Shown: positions 16,402 to 25,370, counted from the first letter of the stretch. The stretch is DNA of 36,409 nt from Chitinophagaceae bacterium (GCA_021738605.1 JAIPBY010000002.1:1-36409); one strand, 5' to 3'. Made by a program: numbers and translations. The notes: generated by a model not told the origin, from the letters alone.

Positions 16402-16905
16402 TTATTGGTTTCCGAACTGATGAAGTTCACCAGCCATTTGCTGAATATATTTTTCCTGCTCTGCCTTGTTATCGAGTTGCTTGCGGATCACTTTTTCAGA
16501 AATCTCAATGACCATGCTTCCAATCTGGTTCTTGACATCTGTAAGGGCCGCCATTTTCTGGGCCTGAATGGCTGCCTGTGCATCGGTTACAATCTTGGCA
16601 GCTTCAGCCTTGGCCTGCTCTTTGGCCTCATTGATCATCTTGTCCTTGGTTTCTTTGGCTTCCTTGATCAATTGGGCACGTTCTTCACGCGCTTGGGCCA
16701 TCAGGGCCTCGTTCTCATTCTTCAGCTGGGCCATTTCTGCCTTTACTTTCTTGGCCGTATCCAACGCATCGGTAATGCCTTGCTCACGCTCAGAAAGAGA
16801 CTTGATGATGATACCCCAGGCAAACTTCTTGAGAATGAAAAATACAATCAGGAAGGCCAACAGGGTCCAAACCAAAAGACCAATACCGGGTAATAAAAGA
16901 TCCAT
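16402..16905 (-). CDS. atpF: ATP synthase F0 subunit b
   Basis: This 167-residue peripheral-stalk subunit has one N-terminal transmembrane helix (LLVWTLLAFLIVFFILKKF), then a long charged, alanine-rich coiled coil that dimerises and reaches up to delta. The order b then delta is normal. The 81 bp upstream, between it and atpE, contain a hairpin and a -7-like element, so part of its mRNA may be made separately from atpBE. Confidence 0.95.
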   Translation of the reverse strand: MDLLLPGIGLLVWTLLAFLIVFFILKKFAWGIIIKSLSEREQGITDALDTAKKVKAEMAQLKNENEALMAQAREERAQLIKEAKETKDKMINEAKEQAKAEAAKIVTDAQAAIQAQKMAALTDVKNQIGSMVIEISEKVIRKQLDNKAEQEKYIQQMAGELHQFGNQ

Positions 16906-16923
16906 GTTCTATATTTTGAATAA

Positions 16924-16969
16924 CAAAGTTAAAAGTACTGCATCCTCCGCCCTGTGCATTGGATGCAGT
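16924..16969 (-). promoter_or_regulatory. atpE-atpF intergenic hairpin and -7 element
   Basis: On the minus strand ACTGCATCC pairs perfectly with GGATGCAGT (16937-16969; loop of 15 bases), followed by ACTTT and then TAACTTTG (16924-16931), a full TAnnTTTG match. The T run is too short for a strong terminator. The hairpin could protect or process the atpE end, and the -7 element could start an atpFHA transcript. Confidence 0.4.
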
Positions 16970-16986
16970 GTTTTTTGGCGAAACGA

Positions 16987-17235
16987 CTAGGCTTTCAATA
17001 CAGCCAGCAGACCTGCGATTACCGCGAAAAGGGCAACACCCTCAACGAAAGCGGCAGTCAGGATCATGTTCGCGCGAATGTCGTTGGCAGCTTCGGGTTG
17101 ACGTGCAATTGATTCAACTGCACCCTTACCGATCTGTCCGATACCGATACCGGCACCAATTGCAGCAAGACCTGCGCCAATTGCACCACCGAGGTGGGAA
17201 ACGCTAACGTCGAGCAGAATGTTCATCAGACTCAT
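16987..17235 (-). CDS. atpE: ATP synthase F0 subunit c
   Basis: This 82-residue c-ring subunit has two transmembrane helices joined by the polar loop ARQPEA. The ion-carrying carboxylate is the glutamate in AAFVEGVALF. The sodium-binding signature (a glutamine in helix 1 in register, and serine or threonine after the glutamate) is absent; glycine and valine follow the glutamate, so proton coupling is inferred. The gene lies 30 bp after atpB and is followed by a hairpin before atpF, in keeping with the need for many c copies per complex. Confidence 0.97.
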   Translation of the reverse strand: MSLMNILLDVSVSHLGGAIGAGLAAIGAGIGIGQIGKGAVESIARQPEAANDIRANMILTAAFVEGVALFAVIAGLLAVLKA

Positions 17236-17265
17236 GATACTTGGTTTTATAATTAAAAAAAAGAT

Positions 17266-18360
17266 TTAGTGATGCCCCTCTTCATGACCACCTTCAAGAG
17301 CCTGACCAATAAAGACTGCAGTCAGGTTGGTGAAGATGAAGGCCTGAATAAAGGCAACCATTATTTCAATCATATAAATGAAAACGGCAAATGCGATGCT
17401 AAGTGGAGAAAATCCCCAGCCTGCAACAGCACTCATCGATCCAAAGATGAAAATCAACGTAATAAAGCTCAAAATGATGATATGTCCTGCCACCATGTTG
17501 GCAAAAAGACGGACAATCAAAGCGAAAGGCTTGGTGAATACACCCAAAAGTTCAACCGGTAACATGATGAAGATCCTCACCGGTGTAGGAACACCCGGGA
17601 ACCAGAAGATATGCCCCCAGAAATGCTTGTTGGTGCTGAATAGGATTACAAAAAATGAAATCACACCCAATACCACAGTGAATGCGATATTCCCTGTAAC
17701 ATTTGCAGAACCCGGTATCAAACCGAAAATATTGTTGATCAGGATAAAAAAGAAAACAGTCAACAGGTAAGGCAGGTATTTCATGTATTTCTTTCCAAGA
17801 TTGGGTTTTGCCACCTCATCCCTTACGAAAGTAATGACCGGCTCGATGGCATTCTGCCAGCCTTTGGGTGCTGAGGTAATGCCCTGTCCTTTTTTGTATT
17901 TGTTGGCTACGCTGATCATCAGCACCACAAGAATAATGAGAGCAAGAAACATCTGTACTACATTCTTGGTCAGTGAAATGTCGTAAACATGGACTGATTC
18001 ATCCAGCACCTCAACCCCATTCTCGAGTTTTATTGCATGGATTTTATCGTGTTCCATCTTATAGCCATCATGAGATGCATGGCCATGGTGAAACTTAGAG
18101 GAAGAAAATGAAACCAGCCCTCTCTCTTTGCTCCAAAGGATGATGGGCAGGGGTATTGTAGCATGAAATTCCTCTCCATGTTCCTTCTTGAGCGTAAAAA
18201 AGTGGAACTCATGGGAGTCCTGGATATGCTCCATGATGACTTTTGCTGGGTCAAGCCTTTCGCTACCCGGTTCCTCATTCGCCTTTACGGAAGTGGAAAC
18301 CAGTGCCAAAAAAAGGCCCAGGGTCGCTACCAGCAAAGATTTTAGCCTATGTACACGCAT
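17266..18360 (-). CDS. atpB: ATP synthase F0 subunit a
   Basis: This 364-residue subunit a has the Bacteroidota-type N-terminal extension: a signal-like segment (LKSLLVATLGLFLALVSTSV), then about 110 residues rich in histidine and glutamate before the membrane core. The essential arginine lies in LIVRLFANMVAGH, and the final helices (FIYMIEIMVAFIQAFIFTNL) carry the proton half-channel residues. A longer frame opens at 18438, but the ATG at 18360 precedes the signal segment. It is the first gene of atpBEFHA; no atpI precedes it. A TATCTTTG promoter element lies at 18381-18388. Confidence 0.96.
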   Translation of the reverse strand: MRVHRLKSLLVATLGLFLALVSTSVKANEEPGSERLDPAKVIMEHIQDSHEFHFFTLKKEHGEEFHATIPLPIILWSKERGLVSFSSSKFHHGHASHDGYKMEHDKIHAIKLENGVEVLDESVHVYDISLTKNVVQMFLALIILVVLMISVANKYKKGQGITSAPKGWQNAIEPVITFVRDEVAKPNLGKKYMKYLPYLLTVFFFILINNIFGLIPGSANVTGNIAFTVVLGVISFFVILFSTNKHFWGHIFWFPGVPTPVRIFIMLPVELLGVFTKPFALIVRLFANMVAGHIIILSFITLIFIFGSMSAVAGWGFSPLSIAFAVFIYMIEIMVAFIQAFIFTNLTAVFIGQALEGGHEEGHH

Positions 18361-18380
18361 ATACGCCTTGAAATTTTGCG

Positions 18381-18388
18381 CAAAGATA
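18381..18388 (-). promoter_or_regulatory. -7 element TATCTTTG of the atp operon
   Basis: The minus strand reads TATCTTTG, a full match to TAnnTTTG, 20 bases before the atpB ATG. It sits in the 67 bp between the upstream ABC exporter gene and atpB. No clear -33 TTG was seen. Confidence 0.5.
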
Positions 18389-18427
18389 GCACGGAGTGGG
18401 TTAAAATTGCCCGAAAATCTTAAAAAT

Positions 18428-20233
18428 CTATTCCCCATTTTTCTGTTGCTGCAATGAGATCATTTGTGCATAATTCCCTCCGAGGGCAAGAAGTTCCTCA
18501 TGTTTTCCCATTTCTATCCTTTTACCCTGATCCATGACCAAAATCTGGGTAGCCTGACGGATGGTGGATAACCGATGTGCCACAACAATAGAAGTCCTGC
18601 CCTTGGTTAGCACCGATATGGCCTGCTGGATCAGTTGCTCGGTATGGGTGTCGACTGAAGAGGTTGCTTCATCAAGGATCAGGATAGCGGGATTAAAGAG
18701 CAAAGCCCTGATAAAGGAAAGCAACTGCCTTTGGCCCATGGAGAGGGTGCTTCCTCTTTCCATCACATCATAATCATATCCACCAGGAAGTTGCTCAATG
18801 AAGGCATGAATGCCTATCATTTTGGCTGCTTCCACCACCTCCTGCCTGCTGATGGATGGATCACGAAGGGTTACATTGTCATGAACAGATCCCGGAAAAA
18901 GAAAAACATCCTGCAACACAACAGCTGTTCCTGCACGCAAACTATTGATGGTGAAAGCTTCTATCGGCAAGTCATCAACCAGGATTTCGCCAGATTGGTG
19001 TTGGTAGAGCCTGTTGATCAGGCTGATGATGGTTGACTTGCCGCTTCCGGTATGCCCTACTATAGCAAGGGTCTCCCCTTCGTTGAGCTTGAAATTAAGG
19101 TTCGAGAGTACAGGATGTCCATCTGTATAGTGAAAACCAACATGCCTGAATTCAATCTTCCCTCGAATCTTCATGTCCCTTGCTCCGGGAGCATCTGTCA
19201 ATACATCTGTGTTATCAAGTACAGCCAGTACCCTTTCGCCTGCCACCATGCCCATCTGAAGTACATTGAATTTATCGGCAATGACCCTGAGGGGCCTGAA
19301 CAAAAGGTTCAACAAGAGGATAAAGGAAACAATATTTCCCGCTACCTGAACAGCTTGTTCCCGGTTCAAGTGGTAGGCATCCTTGGCTGCAAACCAAACC
19401 AATATGCCCATGGAAAAGGCCAATACAATCTCCACCACTGGAAAAAAAACAGAATAGGCAAAAATTGCCTGTATGTTGGCATCCCGGTGCTTTCTGTTGA
19501 TGGCCTCAAACCTTTCCTGTTCTCGTTTTTCTGCGGTAAACGCCTGAATAATTTGCATGCCGGAGAGATGCTCTTGCACGAATGCATTCAATGCCGCAAT
19601 CGCGTTTCGGACATTGGTAAATGATTTGTTCACACTCTCTTTGAAAAAATAAGTGGCCATGATCAGGAGAGGGAAAGGAATGATACAAACCAGGGTCAGT
19701 TGCCAGTTGGTATAGAACATAGCAGAAAGAATGGCAACGATAGAGAGAAAATCTGCCAGAATCGGCACCATGCCTTCTGAAAAAATATCATTGATGGATT
19801 CGATATCATTGATTGTTCTGGTGGTCAATGTACCAATGGGCGTTTTGTCATATTGCTTCAAATTGTAGGAAAGCACCTTTTCATAGACCTTTACCCGCAT
19901 GTCTTTTACCACTCGGTGGCCGAGCCAGGAGGTGGTATAAGAAAAGAAAAAACGCATGGCTGTCTCAGCCAGCAAGAGCCCTACCTGCAGCAGGCTGATC
20001 CACAACAGGAAATCCAACACCATTTGGGATCCAGTAGCGCCGGACGCATTGACCCGTTTGAGTGTCAGGTTGATCATCATAGGCCGCAAGGGCGATGCCA
20101 TCGCCAACAACAATGCCAGGGCAATTGACAGGTAAAATTTTCCTGCATAGGGTTTTGCAAAGGCAAAAATCCTGGCCAGCAATGGCCAATCGAATATTTT
20201 TTTCCGGTTTTCTTTCTTTTTATTTTCCATCAT
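18428..20233 (-). CDS. ABC exporter with fused permease and ATPase (MsbA-like)
   Basis: This is a 601-residue half-transporter. The N-terminal domain has six transmembrane helices with coupling-helix motifs (TRTINDIESINDIFSEG). The ATPase domain has Walker A VGHTGSGKST, a Q-loop (VLQDVFLF), the signature LSMGQRQ, Walker B ILILDEATSSVD and the H-loop VAHRLSTI. Members export lipids, peptides or drugs as dimers; an MsbA-like lipid flippase is one option, and the substrate is not determined by sequence. It lies 16 bp after the large secreted protein gene, so the two probably form an operon. The start could be either of the two adjacent ATGs. Confidence 0.93.
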   Translation of the reverse strand: MMENKKKENRKKIFDWPLLARIFAFAKPYAGKFYLSIALALLLAMASPLRPMMINLTLKRVNASGATGSQMVLDFLLWISLLQVGLLLAETAMRFFFSYTTSWLGHRVVKDMRVKVYEKVLSYNLKQYDKTPIGTLTTRTINDIESINDIFSEGMVPILADFLSIVAILSAMFYTNWQLTLVCIIPFPLLIMATYFFKESVNKSFTNVRNAIAALNAFVQEHLSGMQIIQAFTAEKREQERFEAINRKHRDANIQAIFAYSVFFPVVEIVLAFSMGILVWFAAKDAYHLNREQAVQVAGNIVSFILLLNLLFRPLRVIADKFNVLQMGMVAGERVLAVLDNTDVLTDAPGARDMKIRGKIEFRHVGFHYTDGHPVLSNLNFKLNEGETLAIVGHTGSGKSTIISLINRLYQHQSGEILVDDLPIEAFTINSLRAGTAVVLQDVFLFPGSVHDNVTLRDPSISRQEVVEAAKMIGIHAFIEQLPGGYDYDVMERGSTLSMGQRQLLSFIRALLFNPAILILDEATSSVDTHTEQLIQQAISVLTKGRTSIVVAHRLSTIRQATQILVMDQGKRIEMGKHEELLALGGNYAQMISLQQQKNGE

Positions 20234-20249
20234 TCATGCATCCCACCGC

Positions 20250-22436
20250 CTATTGGTCCCTGTTGGAAAAAGCCTTGATGAACAAGGCCCCTAGGTTCTT
20301 GTGTGGGGGTATATAATTATCGAACCGTTCTTTTGCCACGCCTGTATTGAATTGCTTCTCCAGTTGATGCCAGATGCTGATCCAGTCTACCCCTTGCCCT
20401 AACCTGACGGACTCATTGATCATTTTCAATACCGGCTCATTGACAAGCTTGGTACCCACTTCTTTCGATGAAACGATATGGGCATCAGGGCAAATATTCA
20501 GCACAGTATTTAGGTTCTGGAAACTGCCGCAAGATCCCAAAACAATGATCTTGGCAGATGCAGGAAGCTGGTTGACTGTATACTTGAGGTGATAACTATG
20601 GCCGCGGTGAATAACAATTGTCGGCTGGAGGTTTTGAGCACGCAAATAACCAATCAACAAGGCCTGGGCCTTTGCATCAGGATCATCCCCCATCGAATTA
20701 TCCAAGGGGAGATTGGCAAATATCCATACGGGCCTGCCCACCAAAGACTTGATTTCAACCCAGTTCTCCTCTTGCACAATTTGCCATTCTTTTTTTCCCC
20801 GGAACATGGACATGAAGTTGGCAAATGACTCCTTTCCATCTTTGTCTCCGTAGTAAAAAACCTGTTGTACAATACGCCCGGCAGTGTCAGAAAGATTGGA
20901 CAAGGGAAGCGCATAAACAGGAGGAATACCATACTTCTGGGAAAGCAGCTGGGAGCTATCTGAGGCAGACATGAACAGCAGTTTGAGGATGTCATAAATG
21001 GCCACACCTCTTCCATTGCCAAGTGATTGTTGTTGTTTGAGGTTGTTCTCAATTTCAACCTTGACCAAATCCCTTATGGCTGTGTTGCTGATGCTCCCAT
21101 AAGAATCGGCCACATCTACAGCATCTTCAAGGTTTAGGTTTTTTTCCAATCCACGCACAAATCCCTTGATCAGGAGTTTTGCATTTTCTGCTGGCATGCT
21201 GGACAAGAAAAGATCGAGCTTGTTGTACGCAGCGGCCATCCTGACAAATTTCTTGAATCGGTCAAACCTCACTTCCATCAGCAGTGCATCTCCCCCACGC
21301 TTTTGCATGCGTCCCATCATCCGGTTGTATACACCCGTGTAGCTGGAGGTATAGATGACCTCTTCGCCAGTTACAATGATATAATACAATTCTGCGGCCC
21401 CAAGCGGTTCTAGAATCTTGAAGCGAACTGCTTCTGGCTCATCATGCAAGGCGTTGATCTCATTGATAAATATTTCCTCAGCCTTGCGTTTGATCATGAT
21501 TCCCATTTCCTCAAAAAGGATAGGCGTATCCTTTGCAAGCATATCATCCATGAACTGGATCTGGTTCTTGACCAACAACCGGTAGTAGGCGAGATTGTCT
21601 GTGGCAGTAGATTTGATGCTATCAACAGAAATTCTTCCTTTGAGGATGGAATGCAAAAACGGGAAAATCAATCTTCCTGAACTTTCATCAGCAATACCAG
21701 TGATCAGTTTCACCAGGGTATCGTCAATTGACCTTATCTTTTTCCCAATGGGTGTAGCAGCAGCAGCTGCATAATTGTAAAAGCTGGAGGGAAAATGATG
21801 TGCAGCAAGGATGATGAGGCTGTCTGCGAATGAAGCTTGAAGATAAGGTTCAATCCGGGAAAGGACCAGCTCTGGATGCAGTACAGCAAACTGCTTGAAC
21901 ATGATTATTCTTGATGAATCCAATGCTAGGTTTTCAAAAAAAACTGAATTTTCTCCCAGCAGCAACTTGTTGATGGTGTATGGAAAATAATCCACAATCC
22001 CAGCAATACCCATTCCCCTGATGTCCAGCCGCATGTATTGCCTATACGCTTCCAGCAAGGTTGCAGCTTCAGTGGCAGGCAGGGTATTGGAACGGAATGA
22101 CCGCAGTAAATCTTCAAGCAGGATGTTCAAACCAGACAAATATTTGACCTTGATCCGGTGGTCAGCTGCACCGTTTTTTTCAATTTCCAGCTGGAGTGCA
22201 TCGGTTTGTCGGGTATAGATATCGGTCAGCAACAGATCAAGATCCTGGTCCCTGCTGATGACAATCATTTTATCTGGCTTCCCGTCCAGCGCACAAATCC
22301 TTGATTGCAAGCCGTCAATATCCTCATGCAATTTTACCCTCCTGATGTCAATAACGGTATGGCTGCTGTCTTGGCCAGCAGCTGAAAAAGCCATAAACGG
22401 TAATAAAATCCATATAAACCTACGCAAAAGGAACAT
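20250..22436 (-). CDS. Large secreted protein with possible clan-CD (caspase/gingipain-fold) dyad
   Basis: This 728-residue protein has a signal peptide (FIWILLPFMAFSAAGQ). About 500 mostly helical residues match no family I know. The C-terminal part looks like a caspase-type alpha/beta fold: a hydrophobic strand ending in HRGHSYHL (H613 after G612) and, 23 residues later, a second strand ending in LGSCGSF (C636). Gingipains and CHAT proteases have the same strand-GH and strand-C pattern. The spacing is shorter than usual and no biochemical family could be assigned, so peptidase activity is a hypothesis. It is followed by the ABC exporter gene at 16 bp. Confidence 0.6.
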   Translation of the reverse strand: MFLLRRFIWILLPFMAFSAAGQDSSHTVIDIRRVKLHEDIDGLQSRICALDGKPDKMIVISRDQDLDLLLTDIYTRQTDALQLEIEKNGAADHRIKVKYLSGLNILLEDLLRSFRSNTLPATEAATLLEAYRQYMRLDIRGMGIAGIVDYFPYTINKLLLGENSVFFENLALDSSRIIMFKQFAVLHPELVLSRIEPYLQASFADSLIILAAHHFPSSFYNYAAAAATPIGKKIRSIDDTLVKLITGIADESSGRLIFPFLHSILKGRISVDSIKSTATDNLAYYRLLVKNQIQFMDDMLAKDTPILFEEMGIMIKRKAEEIFINEINALHDEPEAVRFKILEPLGAAELYYIIVTGEEVIYTSSYTGVYNRMMGRMQKRGGDALLMEVRFDRFKKFVRMAAAYNKLDLFLSSMPAENAKLLIKGFVRGLEKNLNLEDAVDVADSYGSISNTAIRDLVKVEIENNLKQQQSLGNGRGVAIYDILKLLFMSASDSSQLLSQKYGIPPVYALPLSNLSDTAGRIVQQVFYYGDKDGKESFANFMSMFRGKKEWQIVQEENWVEIKSLVGRPVWIFANLPLDNSMGDDPDAKAQALLIGYLRAQNLQPTIVIHRGHSYHLKYTVNQLPASAKIIVLGSCGSFQNLNTVLNICPDAHIVSSKEVGTKLVNEPVLKMINESVRLGQGVDWISIWHQLEKQFNTGVAKERFDNYIPPHKNLGALFIKAFSNRDQ

Positions 22437-22532
22437 TCAATGTAAAATTAAGACTTAATTTCCAGCACCACCTTTGTAGATCGCTTAACAATTTAATAAT
22501 CCAGCTTGAAGGTGTTATCCTGATCCTTAAGT

Positions 22533-22540
22533 TAACTTTG
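22533..22540 (+). promoter_or_regulatory. -7 element TAACTTTG of the response-regulator gene
   Basis: This is a full TAnnTTTG match 18 bases before the ATG at 22559. No -33 TTG at normal spacing was found. A single TTAACA half-site lies upstream at 22485-22490 but is not part of an 11-bp array. Confidence 0.5.
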
Positions 22541-22558
22541 TGTAAACAACCCTTTATC

Positions 22559-23239
22559 ATGGCGCCAGCCGCAAAAAAAATCCTGATTGCAGATGATGAA
22601 CCCGATATTCTGGAAATCATCACCTACAACTTGCAGCTCCATGGATATGATGTGGTTACTGCCAAAGATGGAGACCAGGCCCTGCAAAAAGCCCGGGAAA
22701 CCAATCCAGACCTGATCATCCTCGACATCATGATGCCCAAGAAAAATGGCATTGAGGTCTGTAAAATACTAAGATCTCAACCAGCATTTGAAAATACACT
22801 GATTGTTTTCCTTACTGCCTTGAACGACGAACTCTCCCATGTAAAAGGACTTGAATTTGGGGCTGACGACTTTATCAGCAAACCAATCTCACCGAAAGTA
22901 ATGGTTTCAAAAGTGAACGCATTCTTCAGAAGGGTTGCCAAGCCTGAAGACTCCAAGGCGGTTGAGCTGGGTGATCTCAGGATTGAACCTGAAGAATACA
23001 TGGTCTATTACAAGGGACAACCCATCAGCCTTGCCAAAAAAGAGTTCGAATTGCTCAATTACTTGGCCTCAAAGCCCGGAAGGGTCTTTTTGCGCAATGA
23101 GATCCTGAACCAGATCTGGGGCAGCGAGGTGATTGTTGGAGACAGGACTATTGATGTACACATTAGAAAAATAAGGCAAAAACTGGGCGTAGATTGCATT
23201 ACTACGGTCAAAGGTGTTGGCTATAAATTTGACATCTGA
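22559..23239 (+). CDS. PhoB-like response regulator (OmpR family)
   Basis: This 226-residue two-domain regulator has a receiver domain with acidic pocket D12-D13, phosphoacceptor D56 in LIILDIMMP, T86 and K108. A winged-helix DNA-binding domain follows (ISLAKKEFELLNYLASKPG, VIVGDRTIDVHIRKIRQKLG). OmpR/PhoB-family regulators bind direct repeats with an 11-bp period. The ATG at 22559 is chosen over a TTG 21 bases upstream. The histidine kinase gene follows after 39 bp. The phosphate role is inferred from the adjacent ppk/ppx and plcP-like genes and the Pho-box-like arrays in the window; it could instead answer another signal. Confidence 0.93.
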   Translation: MAPAAKKILIADDEPDILEIITYNLQLHGYDVVTAKDGDQALQKARETNPDLIILDIMMPKKNGIEVCKILRSQPAFENTLIVFLTALNDELSHVKGLEFGADDFISKPISPKVMVSKVNAFFRRVAKPEDSKAVELGDLRIEPEEYMVYYKGQPISLAKKEFELLNYLASKPGRVFLRNEILNQIWGSEVIVGDRTIDVHIRKIRQKLGVDCITTVKGVGYKFDI

Positions 23240-23278
23240 GTTAGGCCTAAATAAGCGTTGAATACTGTAGATTGCAGC

Positions 23279-24334
23279 ATGTTCGATTCTAAGAACTATT
23301 CTCCCCAAACTATTGCTTTGTTTTCAGCCACCTCGGTTGGCCTGATGGCTGCATTGATCGGTGGATGGATGTCCAACAGCATGGTTGGTGCCCTTGTTAG
23401 TTTATTGATCATTTTTTGTTTCACATTTTGGGTTGTACGCTTCTTGGTTGAAAAATTTATTCACCGGCAGATCAAATTGATTTATAAATTCATCAACCAA
23501 ACAAAAGCGTCAAAAAGAGAGGAGTTTTTTCAGAAAAAAATATTGCCCATGCAAAGACTTGAAGATGTTGGTGAAGAGGTTTTGCAGTGGGCTGACCAAA
23601 GAAAGGTGGAGATGGAATTGCTTGAAAAAAATGAAGCCTTTAGAAAGGAATTCCTTCAGAACCTCTCCCATGAATTCAAAACGCCAGCATTTGCCATACA
23701 GGGTTATCTGGAAACCCTTTTGGCGGGAGCCCTCGATAACCCTGAAGTCAGTCACAAATTTCTTACCAACGCTTTCAAGAATACAGAACGGTTGATCAAC
23801 CTGATTTCAGACCTCGACGAAATCACAAAACTCGAAAGCGGCAAACAAGAACTCCATTACCAGAATTTTATCATTCAAGACCTGATCAATGACGTGTATG
23901 AATCATTGACCATCAAGTCCGTGGCCAAAAACATCCATTGCCAGATCAAGAAAGGATGTGAGCAACCCATCAGGGTCTATGCAGACAAGGAAAAGATCAG
24001 GCAGGTATTGATCAACCTGGTTGACAATGCAATCAAGTACGGTAACCAAGAGGGAAAAGTTGAAGCAAGCGTTTACAAGACAGATGACAAAACCGTTCTA
24101 GTGGAAATAACAGACGATGGCATTGGCATTGCAGAAGAGCATATCTCAAGAATCTTTGAAAGGTTCTACAGGACTGACTATGGCAGGAGCAGAAACATAG
24201 GAGGAACAGGACTAGGCTTGGCCATCTGCAAACACATCGTTGAAGCCCATGGGCAATTCATTCAAGCAAGAAGCACACCGGGCATTGGCACTACCTTTGG
24301 CTTTACCCTGAAGAAAATAAAAGAACAGGTTTAA
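23279..24334 (+). CDS. PhoR-like sensor histidine kinase
   Basis: This 351-residue kinase has two N-terminal transmembrane helices (about 11-30 and 37-56) and almost no loop between them, so there is no periplasmic sensor domain, and no HAMP or PAS domain is evident. The HisKA motif is LSHEFKTP with H131. The ATPase domain has the N box INLVDNAIKYG, the G1 box DDGIGI, the F box RFYRTD and the G2 box GGTGLGLAICKHI. The ATG at 23279 is preferred over a TTG at 23258. This minimal layout suits kinases that sense through a transporter or accessory protein. Its stop shares the palindrome TTAA with the convergent glycosyltransferase stop. Confidence 0.92.
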   Translation: MFDSKNYSPQTIALFSATSVGLMAALIGGWMSNSMVGALVSLLIIFCFTFWVVRFLVEKFIHRQIKLIYKFINQTKASKREEFFQKKILPMQRLEDVGEEVLQWADQRKVEMELLEKNEAFRKEFLQNLSHEFKTPAFAIQGYLETLLAGALDNPEVSHKFLTNAFKNTERLINLISDLDEITKLESGKQELHYQNFIIQDLINDVYESLTIKSVAKNIHCQIKKGCEQPIRVYADKEKIRQVLINLVDNAIKYGNQEGKVEASVYKTDDKTVLVEITDDGIGIAEEHISRIFERFYRTDYGRSRNIGGTGLGLAICKHIVEAHGQFIQARSTPGIGTTFGFTLKKIKEQV

Positions 24335-25365
24335 GCCGACGCAATCAAGTCCATTGGTGCTTCAACGAGGCTAGACAACTTACCATGAACCACTGACTCG
24401 ACTATTTTTTCAACTGGTGTTGACAAAGAGAATGGCAAAGATTGTCCACCATCAAAAATCCACTTGTTAAAATATGCAGGGAAATAATCATCAATGGCAT
24501 CAACTACTGCTACATTAAATTCCTTCAAAGCGGCAGCATTACAGGCCTGCTCATATTGCCCATGCATAGGTAATACCATCAACTGCTTACCCAAATACAG
24601 CGCTTCAGCAGGGGTCTCAAACCCTGCTCCAGTAATCACACCATGAGATCTGATCAGGCTATCATCAAACATGGCTTGACTCAAAGGCAAAAATTTTATA
24701 TTGTCTTCCTGAACCACAGCATCGACCTTCTTTGAAAAAAGATGAAACTTAAAATTTTTTAATCGTTGCAGCTGCTTGACTACCACATGATCTGCATAGT
24801 GCCCAAGATAGACGGTTATATGCCCCTCATTGACGGGTGTGGCATTCAGGATGGAAGGTTTGATAACAGGAGAAAATATATTGTTATCATACTGTTTGAA
24901 ATGAAGCCCTACAGATCTTGTTCCTGTCGCATAGTTGGACAATACCCATTCTCCCAGTGGATTTTTCACTTTGGGCCGAGGCACTTTTTTACTTACAAAA
25001 CTTGCCTGATGCCCAAAATGGACAGATGGAATACCTTTTAATTTGCATGACAAAGACGTGATGCATTCAAAATCATTGATGACCAAATCGTATTTTTCAA
25101 TGGGAAGAAATCTTGCTTCACTGAATATCTTTCGAAACCGTACTCCAACAATAGTCTTCATCACATCTATACCCCCTGACTGCTCATCATACTGCAAACT
25201 GACCCCTTTGCTTCTGTATGCAACAGGCATTGACGTTTTTAATGCACTGTTGTTACCGCTGAGAAAAATATCAACATCGCCGTATTTTTGCAACAGCGGT
25301 ACAATTGCGTTTGCCCTGCTGATATGGCCATTTCCGGTGGCCTGAACTGCATAAAATATTTTCAT
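24331..25365 (-). CDS. GT28/MurG-like glycosyltransferase
   Basis: This 344-residue predicted GT-B glycosyltransferase has an N-terminal glycine-rich loop QATGNGHISRANAI and a C-terminal donor-binding block GVITGAGFETPAEALYLGKQ, followed by a QYEQ motif, as in MurG/MGDG-synthase-type enzymes. It starts 5 bp after the PlcP-like gene, so the two are co-transcribed. In phosphate-starved bacteria PlcP makes diacylglycerol and a glycosyltransferase (usually GT4 Agt) turns it into glycolipid. Here a GT28-like enzyme would fill that place. The sugar donor and lipid acceptor are inferred only from context. Confidence 0.82.
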   Translation of the reverse strand: MKIFYAVQATGNGHISRANAIVPLLQKYGDVDIFLSGNNSALKTSMPVAYRSKGVSLQYDEQSGGIDVMKTIVGVRFRKIFSEARFLPIEKYDLVINDFECITSLSCKLKGIPSVHFGHQASFVSKKVPRPKVKNPLGEWVLSNYATGTRSVGLHFKQYDNNIFSPVIKPSILNATPVNEGHITVYLGHYADHVVVKQLQRLKNFKFHLFSKKVDAVVQEDNIKFLPLSQAMFDDSLIRSHGVITGAGFETPAEALYLGKQLMVLPMHGQYEQACNAAALKEFNVAVVDAIDDYFPAYFNKWIFDGGQSLPFSLSTPVEKIVESVVHGKLSSLVEAPMDLIASA

Positions 25366-25370
25366 CAGGA

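Noticed and set aside
16987..17235. Sodium-type c-ring
   Set aside because: The glutamate is followed by glycine and valine and no glutamine lies in register in helix 1, so the sodium-binding signature is missing.
22485..22498. TTAACA and TTAATA upstream of the response-regulator gene
   Set aside because: The two are eight, not eleven, bases apart, and no further unit is in phase; treated as chance half-sites.
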